Shown here: piece after piece, positions 53,101-64,000 of the stretch
How positions within the stretch are numbered: position 1 is the stretch's first letter
Layout of the letters: the number at the start of each line of letters is the position of its first letter
Assembly: GCF_022458985.1 (NCBI RefSeq)
Contig: NC_061781.1
Location: 10,939,501 to 11,003,500, forward strand
DNA length: 64,000 bases
Direction: 5' to 3'
DNA from: Mugil cephalus
Lineage: Eukaryota; Chordata; Actinopteri; Mugiliformes; Mugilidae
Translations under genes and position numbers: made by a program
Notes under the pieces: generated by a model
Seen by the model: only the letters and a program-made list of their open reading frames with translations
What the model was told of the DNA's origin: nothing
The model's database searches: none

Positions 53101-56100
53101 TTTCTGTGTGTGTCTGTCATCTTGGCAGTGTCAGTCTGTTCTTTGTTGTAGTTCTCCTCCTGCGTGGAACAATGCTCTCTGCTTCATCAGCAAACCTTCC
53201 CCGGGGAGCTTTTATGGCAGGTTCCTTTTCAGAGAGGACACGCCGGGTCGTTGCTCCTCTGTAAGAAAATGTGGAAACGGTCGGCTCTTAACATTCTGAC
53301 CGTGAACTTGTAAATCGATGGCATGCTTTGACTTTTAAATCCACATGTCCACAGTGCTGTGACAGCAGTCCTTTACGCTTCCAGCCGTTGCTCATTTTCC
53401 GTTTCTGTTAGTTTAAATACGCTGTACGAGAGTATGTGCGGACGTACAAATGCGGGACACACCCAGAACTACTCCCTAGAGCTGGACTTGTATCCAACCA
53501 GGATTTGACAGTAAAACATGTTACATTATCACGGGTGAGGCTAGCCACTGAATTCCTAACCCCTATGTTTTATTCAGCGATGCCAGTATCAGCATGATAA
53601 ATATGTATGGCATTATGTGGTATGTGAGCGCGCACAGAGCAGTCGTTCCCCTTTCAGCCCTTACCTCTTTTCTCGGCTAATGCTTGGCAAATATTCCTGG
53701 AATTTTCTCATTATACAGTTGGAAAGAGCTGCAGGGCAGCCAGGTCTAGTCATTGTCTGTGGTGGAAAGAGAGTGACTATGGCTTAAGTAACAGATATTA
53801 GCTGAGGGCTGAGTGAAGCTCTGCTGAAAAGCGGCCATTAACCAATTTTTTTTGGCTCCACTCTTGGCTGTAAACTCAGAGGAATTGTGTTTAGGCAGGC
53901 AAGCAGAACTCGAGGTATTTGATTAAACAAGCAAACGGTGAAATAACCGTGTCGTGATATCAGAGGATCTCGTAAAGGACACCGTATGTAGCTGCTCGCT
54001 GACTAGCCTAACCTTTCCCTCTCCTGCATCACAGTGTTTGAAGTAGAGGAGTCCCTCCCTGTCCTAGCCAAGGTCCAAGAGCAGCGCCATAGCAACTATT
54101 GCCCTGCTGAAGCCAGCCAAACACACACAAAGAAGATAAATGCTAACTGAACAGGCTAGTGTCATGGAAACATACTATAGAAACAGACTACACAAATCAA
54201 CTGTTTTTTTTTTTTTTCTGTTGCCTAGATAGGCCACAGAATGGGGCAGGCCGGTAGGATGCTAAACGATGTTCATGCTACATGGGGACATTGCTATGTA
54301 TATAAGGTCATGCATTGACAACGCTACAATGCAATGCTGCAATAGTTCTTCTGTGCTAACCTCTTCCTGCACTTTCAGTAGTCAACGTTTCATTGTAGTC
54401 AATATAGTAGAGCAGTACAGTTCTGTTCGAATGAGGCTGAATCAGCGTCTTAAGTCTCAGACGAAGATGAATGTAATACATGTCTTCCCGCGCCCTGTCC
54501 CTTCTGCCATTAACAGCAGCAGCTACGAGAAGCAGTGGCTAGCAGAGCGGGCGGAGCTTAGCAGCAGATGGAGCTGGTTGCAGCTGCGTCTAGCTGACCT
54601 GGAAGGGAGGATACAACAACTGGTAGAGCTCCACAGGCACATACGCTCCACCAAGGTAGGACCAAAAGTTGTTTATAACCAACCTAACACTGGGTAGTTG
54701 TCATATACCACCAAGACAACGAGGGCCAGTTTGGACCTGGTACTTGATCTCAAACCAGTTCTTTGTGTTTGGACAGAAAGACTTCTTCAAAGTCGATTCC
54801 AATGCTCTGCTAATCTAGACCCATTAACAGCCTACGTTTGGGGCTGGTGTTAGTGCTATAATTGCCGTCAGGTCCAAATAAAACGTTATGACTCCCATTC
54901 TCAGTTTGGTCATTGACCGAAGATCTGAATAAACCAGATTCAGTGATTTAACTGGTATTTGAACTTTGGACAGATGAATGCAGACGTATACAGTTATTTG
55001 CAGTATACAGTGGCTCTTTAGTGGCTCCCTAGCCCGTGGAAAAGTGGATAGAGAAACATAAATACAATCTTACAGCATCTTTCATTACCTGCGAATAAAA
55101 GTAAATATGATCCGACAAATACTGTGTGTAAGAGATAAAGAATTAACCTGCGTGATCTGTGTGTTTTGTGCCTTTTTAAGGGTGGCGTGGTGCTTGCAGA
55201 CTCCCAGCCACTGACAGACAGGCAGATTCAGCAGAGGCTGCTGAGGGAAATGGCAGGCTTATCCTGCACGGCCTCGGACGCCGACGCCGAACCCTGCAGC
55301 CCCACACGTCTTCTGCACAACATAGAGAGACAGGTAGGAGGAGCTAGCACACACTGTCTAATGCCAGGTGAGAGATTGATATCAAGCGGATTAGTAATGT
55401 ATCGTTTTATGCACCGTGTCAGGAGATTATCATTTTCCGCCTCATCATTCCTTTCAGGGTGGTTTGTAGAAAAAGCGCATTAGGGTGCCTATCTGTAATG
55501 TCATGTTCCAGTGTCAGGCTGAGAGGATTAAAATAATCAATTACACTATGTCGACTCTTTGACTTGTGTGTTGTTAAGCTAAATTTCAGGCTGCAGGTAG
55601 CGTGAATGCTGCTTTATCAAGTCTACTGGTGTGTAATTAAGTCAGTTATGCCATTAAACATCGTACTTGGGTGTGAGTCTGATCAATATATTGATAAACA
55701 AATCACAATGGAGCATTTTATGATTCCAGGGAGGACTGTGTGACAACACTCTTCCTTGAATGCTCGTGCATCAGTACCTATGTAGCAAACTGGCTGACTT
55801 GCACATAAAAGAAGGCCAATATTTCCTTACAAGACGCTGATTGGTTTACACATTGGTGGATCACCCACAAACATAGATTTAAGGAAGATGTTGCCTGGTG
55901 TCACACATCCAGCTGCCTCGTAAAATAAGTGAACTGAACTTTAATGTATGTACAACTGTGTGCTTGCTGAGAAGATTTAGTGTTTGAGTATCCATGGTCA
56001 TACTGTTGATAAGAAATTCGATATGAGATAAGACAAGTTGGCGAGAGCTAAAATCTCTTGGTCGGTTACGTCACTGAGATGTTGGAGCCTGGTGCACACA

Positions 56101-59100
56101 GCTCTCCGTCTAATAGTTCACTGTGGACGCTCCTTCTTTCTCCTGGCAACTTGATTTTTCAAAAAATTCAGAATGGCCATTACGTAATTTCGCAGATGCA
56201 CTCTTGTACAAACACACTTAGTTTCTAGTCTCTATTTCCAATGAGATGCTTCAACTGGCAATGGAAGGAAATGTTCCGTTTGCATTAGCGGCAACTACAC
56301 TTTAAGCCACTTTACGCAAATGTACTTTCAGTGCTGCATTGGGCAAATATGCATCTTGGCAGTTCAGATGACTGTGAAGCTGAAGAGAGTTCTTTGATGT
56401 GTGCTGCGATCCTTAAAAACTCCAGATAGCACGCGCACATTTCCGAGGCCGGTCCTGCCCACAAACAACATATGTCCCTCTTTCCTCGGAAGGGGTGCTC
56501 ACTTAGTACCATCTGTTCCTCTTTAGACTGACTGTGTTCCACGCTTAAGCTTTTATCGTGACGTGAAATGCGTTATTTGTGTGATGTCTTATTTGCAGAG
56601 TGCCCAGCTCAGCCAATTTGTCAACAGTCTGGTGACTCCTCTCAGCTTTTCGCCGCTCTCAAAAAAACCTCAGTCGTGTAAAGGCAGGAGAGCTGCCTCA
56701 AGGTAGAGGACACACACAGTGAGAGCATGTGACATCTACGGGGAAAAAAAAAAAACGTTCTCATGAGTTGCTCTGCTAGTGTTGGTAGTGCAACTAGTGT
56801 TAATTACAGTTTATGCTCAGTCCCTTGTATTACACTTACATAGGACCACACAGTCCTATGTTGAGTAGCTCCATGGTGTCTGAGAGGGAGCAAATGAGAA
56901 GCTTTTCGATTTTTGTCTATTGTCTGATTTAGGTCTAGACTATAGGCTGCAGGGTGAAATCATGTTCCTTCTTACAATATATAAACCAGCAACACAGCCG
57001 GCTTCTCTTCATCTTCTCTGATTCTCTGATAATCCCTTCATGTCTTCCCTTTCCCGCTGCCTTTTCAACTCTCTCCATGTGGCTGCGAAGATAAAAGCCA
57101 CATAATAAATGAAAGGCATTCTGATTGTTTATTCATGTAAAGTAACAAGAGGGTATAAGCAGGCGACGTGTGTTTGCGGTTGTTGTGAGTGAATAAGATC
57201 TGAGAGAGCGACTTCAAAAATCTCACTCGGAACGCTCCCGATGTTTTCGTGATCTTTCTCCCGCAGCGGCGAGCAAGGCGATGCCGTTTTTTTGCCTGGG
57301 CGCTCTAAAAGAGGAAGGCTTGGGACCAGGAGGCTCTTCAAAGCGGACGCGTCGTGCGTGTGCGCCCGCACCCGTCCCCTGGTCACATACCACAAGCCCA
57401 AACTCTTCGCTCTCGTCCCCCGCAACCCTGGCAGTTCACTGGTAGGCCATGAGTAGGCTTCTTCTTCCCAGTGCTGCATGTCCAGCCATCTACTTGCTGC
57501 GTGTAATTGTCTGTAAATATGCACAGATAAAAACCTGGACAAATTTCACATCAGGCTAGCGCATCACCTTCAACGGTGTTAGCCCGTACCCATAGATGCT
57601 ATGCCTTCCTAAATTGAGTTATTTGCTGATTGATGTGAAGTGTGGCTTCAAAGCAGTTGCCCTCGTTCAGACTAAAATAGTTCCTCAAATTAAGTAAGAA
57701 TTAGCGTTCAAATCTGGCCTCCTGCTTTTAATTAAACCATAATATCCGTTGGACTTATTTCAGATAATCAAGTGGATGGTGTTATTTTAAAGCTCTAGCC
57801 TTGATTTAGCCTGTGGGCTCTTACTGAATAATCAGGAGGAGATGGGGGTGGTATGTATAGCTCTGCCAATAAAAATGACTGATGATTCTGATACTGCGTT
57901 GCTATAATTTTATATATATATATATATATATAAAGCATATTGGCTGATATGTTAGATTTCTTTATACCTTTTAATTGGAGAAAAGCATCAGCCACAAAAA
58001 TCCAATATTAGTTGGACTCCAGTCAAGTGGTTTGAAAAAATCTTATTAGGTTCACAATATTGTCTATAAATCAGTTAAAAGTTTCAGTGCACATGTACAT
58101 TATTCACCAATATTAAATACTGACATGCCAATTATTAATTGAGTTCTTGCTGAGTGCTTCTAATCTGGAAGGCATAGAACCCAGAGCAATCATAGCTGCT
58201 ATAATAAGCAGCACTGAGCCACTGTCATTGTAAAATTGACAAATTACAAAGAAAAAGAAGTCTTTTGCAGCCTAATTACTTTAATCAGTGTGCACCAACA
58301 GCGATCAGCTTCCCCGAGCCCTTATGACTCAAACTCCAACCGAACACAAAGGGAAAGGGGGAGTTAAAACTTTGGAAAGAAATTGTGCATCCTTATTGTG
58401 TCCTGTTGCTTGGTTGTTAATAGGTTTATCTCTGTCTTGTGTCCTTGTTCCTGTTTAGGACTCAGGAAAGTCCACGTCCACCTTCTCCTCTTCTCTCTCG
58501 TCGTCTTCCTGTTCTTGTTGCTCTTCTTCTTGTAATCCTTTAGTCCTCTGTTCTGACCCTGACTGCAGCTCCGGCAGATCCTTGTCCTCCAGCCCCAGCT
58601 CCAGCTCCAGACCTCACCCCATGTCCTCTCTTTCATTTGGTAGGAGAGATCTAGCTGTACAACAGAGTGGAAAGATTATTTTGGAATTAAAACTTTAAAT
58701 GTTCACTTACCTAGCCATATACTGTGAAATCTGCATGAGTAGTTTTTGAAAGATGTCGTGTTGCCCTCGATTTCCCATTGAGCAGCGTGCAGGTGACAAA
58801 AGTCTTAGATTGCAGCACTTGTTTTGTTTAGACTCGATACGATAAAAGTTGTGGCTTCTCTTCCCAGGTTCTCCTATGTGCCATCACTTTCAGAGGACCA
58901 TGGCCAGAGAGGAATGGTTCCAAAGACCTTTAGTTATCAACAACCAACTGTCCAGCCCATTGAACTACAAAAGACACAGCTCCACGCCACTGCACAGTGG
59001 TAATGTACTAGCACCGATTTCATGCTGTAGTCAACATTACTGGCAGCAGAAGCTTGTAATTATGTTGGTATTTATAAAATACCATGAACATGTCAGTCAT

Positions 59101-62100
59101 TGGTGTTTTATTTTTACAGTGCAACTGCATTGTTCTGTAAACCGTTTATTATTAACAAAGCATTTTAAAAGCCCTTACTGGCATTGAAAAACGGTCTTTA
59201 AAGCCAGATGCTCCGTCTGCTTGTTATATTCCAATTAATTAGTGCATTACATGTCTTTGTTTACTACTCAGAAGCTAATGAAAGATAATTTCCTCCTACA
59301 TTTACATAGCTGTTGTTTCTCTGGTTTAACTGGATCTTGGTCATGTTGGTCATCCTGGTCATAAACGCACTGGATTTCAAGTCTGCGTTTTCATTTTTAT
59401 CTCAAATATAAATGCTAGGAATAAAAAAAAAAAAGAGAGAGCCAGAGTAATAGATGAGACACAAAAGAGGCTGATTGAAACTGGAGGAAAATGTCACTCA
59501 CCCAGCGCTCTGTGGATTTTGTGCCAGCTTGAATGAACTTATTCTGCTTTGTCAATAGCAGCAGAATACAGGCTGTCAAGTAAACGTCACGTAAAATAAT
59601 AGTCTGATATGCGAAACAGACTTCTTGTCATAGCTGGTCGTAACGCAAATAGAATGAGATTACGTAAACGGTCGAACGAGATGTGGATGGGAAATCTGGG
59701 GAAATTAAATGGAGAATAATGACTAATGACGTAATCATGTAAAATACTTAATTGTTCACACAGTGTAAGAATAGAGAGCACATGCACTACAGCACATACA
59801 ATGTACAATATTACTGACATAAAAGGCAGACCTCACACATCAGTCCATTCATTCCTGTCTTGTTCTTTCATCATTTACACATTTTGTTTTCTCCTAAGGA
59901 AATGTGAGCGAATCCTCAAAGGAAAAACTAATGATTACCTAAAACACCCATATTTTACTGTTTTTATTATGCTGGCTCGCTATCTGCACAGTGATTGCTT
60001 AAAATGTGATGTTGAGATTTAAAAAGTGATATATAGAGTTATATCCTCCTGGGACCCGGTAGTAAGTTAATTGGTTTCAGTTAAGAGTAGTAAGAAATTG
60101 TGTTTTTCATATTTGTAGAACAGTTTAAACTCCCTGTTTATTTCCTCTTAAATCAGTTCGTATGTTTGTGTGTCATTACAGGTAAAAAATACAAGCAACA
60201 CACCAGGCGTCATAAAAACAGAGTCATGGACCTGTCACCTATCAGGTTGTCGGGGTCTGCTCGGGGTCAACACAGCAGAGCCAAACGGAGGAAAAGGAAG
60301 AGAACACACATCCATGGACTGATGGAGGGTGTGTAGAAGCGCATGTTCACACTCTGTACTGGTAACAGTAGATTAATATGTGACCATATGCCAACGGTAA
60401 AGTCTCCAAGGGTCTAGAACAAAACAGGGTCTATCTGAAACAAAGGCAACTGGACTTGTGTCCAGTTACTTTAGTTTTAGCTTTTTATTGTTTTAATATA
60501 CCATGATCTGGATGGTTGAGAATCTTCACAGACAGACAGATTCTGAAGGTTGACATTGAGAGTGCTACTGATTGTGAAAATGATCAACTTCTACCAGAAT
60601 ATTACATCACCTATTTAAGGGTCTGAGTTACTGTTCAGTTTATAAGTAAGGTTATGGATGATTTAAGTTCTTGTTTAAGAGAAAGTCTGAGTAGAAGTTG
60701 AGACTGTATATTCAGAATAATTATTGACTCTTTGGTTAACTTCTGATTTATATCTTCAGATTAATACCTGACTATTTGTATTGCACTGAACAATATAGCA
60801 CTTGTGTTATTCAAGGTCTTGTTTATCCCTTAAAGACCGACTGCATGATTCTCCTTTGAGAACCCATTCAAATACCAGACTGGTAGCCCTCTGTTCTCGG
60901 CGGCCATTGTGGTAACACCCCTAGGCAATTATCTCAGGCTAACATGGGTTATGTTTCTGCTATGCTTGTGAAGTGTTTCCAAAGAACTTCAGAGTGTTTT
61001 AAATATCTGACTCATCTCACTAGACCACCTGAATAAATTCCATTATAATTTTTGTTTGTTTTAAAAAAAATTCTTGTTCAGCTCCTACAAAGCTGACAAT
61101 TATCTTTTGGGTGGAGGAAGTGTGTTATACAACAGCTGTCTGGACTTGTCCCTCTTAACCTTCTTTTATGGGTTACTGTACAGTTTCACCTGCAACTAGT
61201 CTGATACACTGTACTGTGTGTGTGTGTGTGTGTACTGTATACCTAGATGAGGAGCATGGCCTGTGCCAGGTTTGTGACCTAGAAGACAGTTCAGATGATG
61301 TTCTGGAGGAGAGCTGCACACGTGTCTCACGCAAGCAGGCGTCACAGGTGACATTCACAAAGTGCATGTTTTTATATATATGCTGATTTAAGTACTGGAA
61401 TATATGTGTTTGGGCACAATGCTTTTTTACAGGTAATTATATTTATATTTTAGCATCACATCTTTGCATGAGACATGAGCATATACACCGATCAGCCATA
61501 ACATTAAAACCACTGAAAGGAATACTCAATAACATTCAGCGTCTTGTGACAATTCACTGTTCTGGTGGGAAACTTCTGCACCTGGCATTCTTGTGGGTTT
61601 TACAAGGACATGTACCACCCACTTAGAAAAGACTATCAGGAGGCCCATGTCCTTTCTCTGATTAGTCAGAACTATTTTGTAGACACAAAGGAGACCTACA
61701 GAATGTTAGACAGGTAGTCATAATGATAAACATGATCAGTGTACATTCACATGCAAATCTTTTAAAATAAAACATCTGCAGATATGGCATTATGTAGTAT
61801 AAGTTTGGGTCAGCGAACTGCCCCTATTTCAAGTCATTTTTCCTTCCAGGGCTTCGTTCGCAAACGCCAGGGAGAGAGTGTGTACAACATCAACAACATT
61901 GTCATCCCAGTGTCACTGGGAAAAGTGGAAAAGCTGCAGTACAAGGACATCGTAACTCCCAGGTATGAAGCATAATCACTCCTGGTGGAGCTCTGTGTTA
62001 CGGTTCATGACATTCTTTAAAAATAGCCAGATATGCAGCTCATGGAGTTTGCAGTTGGTGTTACACTCCTTATAAATTGCGGAAGTTTACTTTATGTACA

Positions 62101-63731
62101 CATTTAATTAAGGTTGGGCACCGAGAACCGGTTCCAAATAGGAACTAGCTCCTAACGTCCGGTTCTGGAACCGTTAAGAAGATGTTTGAATTTTCGATTA
62201 TTTTTTTTCCGTTCCTAAATGCCTTCACCTGCATGGTATAATAATCAACCGGTCCATTCTTCAGGGTTATCAACGACCTGCGATGTTATCTGCAATGTAT
62301 GCGATGGCGTATGATGGAGGAAAAAACAGGCACGCAGCTCTCAAAGCGGGAGGTCCGACCCCGGACATTGGCGCACCAAAGGCGAGACGACCCGAGTCTG
62401 GAAATGTCGGGTCTACCCGCTGTGAGAGCTGCGTGCTTGTTTTTTCCTCCCTCATACTCATCACGTACATTACATTAACACTGCAGTTTGTTGATGACTT
62501 GAAGAATGGAACCGTCAAACCCCCGCTCTTTCAAAAGGCTGCTAATATTAGAATAAATCATTGTGTCCTGCACAGAGCCCGATATCTGCCTCTAAATGTC
62601 ATGTTTTCCTCGGATGCAGAGCGCTGTCATGATCGTTAAAAAGTGTGGGATATCGGAATACGAGCTGCATATGAACACAGACACACAGTCACCGTTCACC
62701 TAAGCGCTTCCATTAACAGTCGTGAAACAACACATTTGGTTTGTTTGATTGAAAAAAAGGAACAAAAATCTCTGCCCTTCAGACATCAGTTTTTATGGGA
62801 GTAGACCTAAACTAGTTGTTGAGTTCAAGCTTCTACATTCATACAGTCTGTCAGGCTGTCGAGTCAGAATGCAAAAGGCAGATATATCAGCATCAGAGCG
62901 AAAAAACAATAAAAATCCAATAAAGTCCCTGGTCGATTGCCGAGTCTTTGACCCAGGTCGTTTGACCCGATGGAGCGAAAAACCCGGGTCGTCGCGGGTC
63001 GATGTGAAAGGGGCTGTACACCCACCTGGGCTGCAGCTCTTTGTGTTTTAGACTGCTGCCAACTTGTAGTGTTATTTCAGAAGTTTCAGTTTTACAGTTA
63101 GAGTTAGGAACCCTCCCTTGTAATTCAGTACCCTAGTTATAGTACAGCAACCAAATTAAACTGTATCAAGTATCAAATAAAAATGGCCTGTGTAAAGGCT
63201 TTTTCAAATGAAAAAATTCTCTTGTGAAATATTTGTTGACCTACACCTCACAGAATCGAAATTTGAGAATCAGAATCAGAACCGTTACAATCCAAACGAT
63301 GCCCAACCTACATTTAATGTAAAGTTGAACATTGAATGTGATTTATCCATTGGTTTTACTCCCAATGTTTATATCTAATGTATCTAATAATTTGCCTTTG
63401 AATAGAAAGTTGTGTCCTAACGATACAGATAACGAATGAAGTCTATTTTTCTTGCAGCTGGCGAGTAGTTGACCCTCTGTCTTTGGTGGAGGTGGAGGCA
63501 GAGAAGGACGAGGACAATGAGGAGGAGCAGGTGATGTTGTGTTCCTATGGATGTGAGTAGGTTATTGAATCAAGTGAATCAAGTATTTTCTTCATCCCTC
63601 CGTGTGTTTTGTGTGTAGGTCGAGGATCTGGGTGATGAGTTCTTTGCTCGGAGGCACCTGGCTTTGGAGCAGAGAGAGAAATTACGCTGGTCGTCCTGGG
63701 GGAAGAGAAAATGTTGCAGGCGTCGTACAAG
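50189..63731 (+). CDS. kansl1l: KANSL1-like (NSL complex subunit 1 paralogue), 3' end outside window
   Basis: A paralogue of KANSL1, the scaffold of the MOF/KAT8 NSL histone-acetyltransferase complex; acts in the nucleus. Visible exons are 50189-51249, 54517-54655, 55181-55333, 56599-56702, 57267-57441, 58459-58639, 58868-58999, 60182-60328, 61247-61347, 61850-61962, 63458-63530 and 63619-63731. All are in phase, giving about 830 codons before the window ends. Features are an N-terminus [11 protein letters not shown] (human KANSL1L MTPALREATAK), a predicted coiled coil (about 222-275) and the conserved block [16 protein letters not shown]. Next come [17 protein letters not shown] (human SPTLLLRNIEKQSAQL), a WDR5-type ARTRP motif at 519-523 and a Ser/Cys-rich stretch. 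The PEHE domain (about 735-830, [12 protein letters not shown] and [11 protein letters not shown]) binds MOF in KANSL1. The matches favour kansl1l over kansl1. The start context is strong (G at -3 and +4). Exon 13 onward and the stop are missing. Confidence 0.93.
51250..54516 (+). other. kansl1l: kansl1l intron between first and second coding exons (3.3 kb)
   Basis: Mostly unique AT-rich DNA with no coding exon seen. It ends at a tandem acceptor (AACAGCAGCAGC). Confidence 0.5.
54514..54522 (+). promoter_or_regulatory. kansl1l: Tandem NAGNAG acceptor of kansl1l
   Basis: The acceptor reads CAGCAGCAG, so splicing after 54516 or 54519 keeps frame and includes or drops one Ser before YEKQW. The upstream tract (TCTTCCCGCGCCCTGTCCCTTCTGCC) is pyrimidine-rich. 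Confidence 0.6.
57910..57933. repeat. (TA)n microsatellite
   Basis: Twelve TA dinucleotides in a row in a kansl1l intron. Confidence 0.9.
61214..61233 (+). repeat. kansl1l: (TG)n tract abutting a kansl1l 3' splice site
   Basis: About ten TG units end 13 bp before the acceptor ACCTAG at 61241-61246. The usual pyrimidine tract is nearly absent. Confidence 0.85.
61484..61743 (+). mobile_element. Short Tc1-like relic (second copy)
   Basis: Begins TACACCGATCAGCCATAACA and ends in its decayed inverse (TAATGATAAACATGATCAGTGTA), each end at a TA. The body matches the 20893-21400 relic (TTCTTGTGG..., GTCCTTTCTCTGATTAG..., AGACACAAAGGAGACC) but is only 260 bp, so it is internally deleted. It lies in a kansl1l intron between exons 61247-61347 and 61850-61962. 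Confidence 0.8.
62109..63310. mobile_element. 1.2 kb hAT-like nonautonomous transposon
   Basis: The ends are inverted: 5' TAAGGTTGGGCACCG and 3' (reverse complement) TAGGTTGGGCATCG. Each end is flanked by the same 8-bp direct repeat CATTTAAT (62101-62108 and 63311-63318), the duplication size of hAT elements. The internal sequence codes for no transposase; open frames inside are short and unrelated to DDE proteins. It contains a 149-bp palindrome (62309-62457) and GGGTC/GACCC-rich sequence (62947-63003). Confidence 0.8.
62309..62457. repeat. Long palindrome inside the hAT-like element
   Basis: Arms of about 42 bp (from GTATGATGGAGG to AAAGCGGG) differ at only about three positions from the reverse complement of the right side, around a GC-rich centre with partly complementary GGTCCGACCCC and GTCGGGTC. 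Confidence 0.8.
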
Positions 63732-64000
63732 GTGGGATCACACACACACAGGCTCTTAGAATATAACAGTGAAAATGGTTTTATTTGTCATCAGATGACA
63801 CAGAAGAAACTGAACTCAATATCTCAGTATTTTATCAGAAGATGAAAACAGAGGGGCTTGTGAGGAACGGATTAAACCTGAATGCTGAATGCAGTGCAGC
63901 TGTTGAGGAATTGTTTTGTTCATCTTCATGCAAACCCATCTTGTGTGAAGGGGGAATGTTGAGAACTTTTCTCATGGAGTTTCATGGGGTATGCTTGTTT
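63732..64000 (+). other. kansl1l: kansl1l intron at window end
   Basis: Begins with the donor GTGGGA after the exon ending at 63731 (phase 2). No further exon is seen before the window ends. Confidence 0.5.

Larger units (their letters stand above)
61850..63731 (+). other. kansl1l: PEHE domain exons of kansl1l
   Basis: Three exons (61850-61962, 63458-63530, 63619-63731) encode [20 protein letters not shown], then [14 protein letters not shown] and [20 protein letters not shown]. In KANSL1 this region holds the MOF HAT domain. The 1.5 kb intron after the first of these exons holds the hAT-like element, and the last intron is only 88 bp. Confidence 0.85.

Noticed and set aside
62283..62639. 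118-codon frame inside the hAT-like element
   Set aside because: Spans the palindrome and lacks any transposase signature.
50189..63731. Identification of the last gene as kansl1
   Set aside because: The N-terminus, the SPT.LL.NIE.QSAQL block and the EDL.DE.F..RH sequence match the human KANSL1L protein better, as far as memory allows.

Overview
This is a 64 kb piece of a vertebrate nuclear genome, almost certainly from a teleost fish. All the protein-coding genes are multi-exon with GT-AG introns, many only 85-110 bp long. The intergenic DNA carries repeat families typical of ray-finned fish: short foldback MITEs, SINE-like elements and degenerate Tc1-like and hAT-like transposons. The gene order znf148 - slc12a8 - heg1, all on the plus strand, matches the human 3q21 block HEG1-SLC12A8-ZNF148. 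The last gene, kansl1l, lies elsewhere in human (2q34). The species cannot be named from the sequence.

Layout. Positions 1-1700 are GC- and CpG-rich and hold one minus-strand gene candidate: a 42-codon single-pass membrane microprotein with a TATA box about 200 bp upstream, pointing away from znf148. A candidate znf148 promoter and 5' exon lie at about 2430-2570. znf148 codes from 4253 to 9306 (6 coding exons, 815 aa), followed by a long U-rich 3' UTR to about 12.6 kb. slc12a8 codes from 14307 to 30731 (13 coding exons, 750 aa), with a 7.2 kb intron containing a Tc1-like relic. A 2 kb simple-sequence region with a degenerate TAC array separates it from heg1. heg1 codes from 33235 to 43976 (14 exons, 1119 aa). 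It has a large Ser/Thr mucin domain with a coding minisatellite, three EGF-type modules, one membrane span and the KRIT1-binding tail. A MITE sits in its 3' UTR. After 3.6 kb of intergenic DNA, kansl1l starts with a CpG-rich noncoding exon near 49.3-49.6 kb. It codes from 50189 and runs off the window; 12 coding exons are visible, to 63731.

Roles. The four large genes do not form one pathway. znf148 (a GC-box zinc-finger transcription factor) and kansl1l (a paralogue of the NSL histone-acetyltransferase scaffold) act in the nucleus. slc12a8 is a membrane transporter. heg1 is an endothelial/endocardial receptor that works with CCM proteins.

Exon boundaries were set by joining reading phase across GT-AG junctions and by comparison with remembered human orthologues. 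No alignment was run. Every junction given is phase-consistent; 5' noncoding exons and promoters are less certain. The most unusual items are the unassigned 42-aa membrane microprotein, the 51-bp coding minisatellite in heg1, a 1.2 kb hAT-like element with a clean 8-bp duplication and an internal palindrome, and two atypical 3' splice sites in kansl1l.
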